A program made the position numbers and the translations under genes. Positions 63,777-64,000 of a stretch of DNA of 64,000 nucleotides are shown here, one piece after another. Numbering within the stretch: the stretch's first letter is position 1; every line of letters starts with the position of its first letter. This stretch comes from Siphlonurus alternatus. Its lineage: Eukaryota; Arthropoda; Insecta; Ephemeroptera; Siphlonuridae. A model generated the notes under the pieces. The model was not told the origin of the DNA. It searched no databases and saw only the letters and a program-made list of their open reading frames with translations. The stretch spans positions 35,102,203-35,166,202 of the forward strand of contig OX463779.1 in assembly GCA_949825025.1 (NCBI GenBank). Direction: 5' to 3'.

Positions 63777-64000
63777 GGATCTCCCCTCCCTCCAAAATGT
63801 TAAAAATAATGGCGGAAAATTTAAAAAGAAGGAAAAAAAAAATTGACTGCTGTGGCTTTATAGTCAAATTATGAGCATGGCAGTATCATTTTCACAAGAA
63901 AAAATCAATAACCCAAAATCTAAATCTCCATTATTTTTATATATAACGATTATACATAATGCATTTGCATTATTATTTACATTGTTTATTTTTTAGTCAT
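63777..64000 (-). promoter_or_regulatory. Upstream region of Gemin6
   Basis: Short stretch before the Gemin6 ATG, with a TCC-rich patch and then AT-rich DNA to the window edge. No TATA box or second gene is visible. Confidence 0.3.

Overview
The window is nuclear DNA from an animal, most likely an arthropod and plausibly a crustacean. It is AT-rich and full of introns with ordinary GT-AG junctions. It carries a fused trehalose-6-phosphate synthase/phosphatase gene of the arthropod type, a reticulon, a serine palmitoyltransferase LCB2 subunit and a Gemin6. Its repeats are also of animal type: a 5S-rRNA-derived SINE, CR1/Jockey-like LINE remnants and many palindromic MITE-like elements. There is no sign of operons, CRISPR arrays or other prokaryotic features. 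The crustacean assignment is inference.

Layout. (1) About 1.9-41.7 kb, minus strand: one long reticulon gene. Four shared 3' exons (1900-4059) encode the reticulon homology domain. They are fed by at least four alternative first coding exons (5815-5887, 11715-11760, 20422-20560, 40655-41672) and one candidate 36-nt cassette exon (15975-16010). All of these splice in the same phase. The introns hold MITEs, hairpins, a SINE and scattered GC-rich blocks. (2) 41.67-42.11 kb: a compact GC-rich divergent promoter region between the long reticulon isoform and the next gene. (3) 42.1-48.7 kb, plus strand: serine palmitoyltransferase subunit 2, 11 coding exons, about 542-563 aa. (4) 51.9-56.7 kb, plus strand: trehalose-6-phosphate synthase with a C-terminal trehalose-phosphatase domain, 8 coding exons, 789 aa, with one GC-AG intron. 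(5) 58.1-63.8 kb, minus strand: Gemin6, two coding exons, 177 aa. Its 5.1-kb intron carries a broken LINE into which a 1.89-kb foldback element has inserted.

The four genes are unrelated housekeeping functions (ER membrane shaping, sphingolipid synthesis, trehalose synthesis, snRNP assembly). Reticulon and serine palmitoyltransferase both act at the ER and share a divergent promoter, but co-regulation is only a possibility.

The most unusual content is a set of full-length palindromic elements, most flanked by TTAA, in at least six sequence groups. Two groups share a core but have different ends, and one of those shares an end motif with a third group whose core differs. This suggests modular exchange of ends and cores. 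A second theme is the multi-promoter structure of the reticulon gene.
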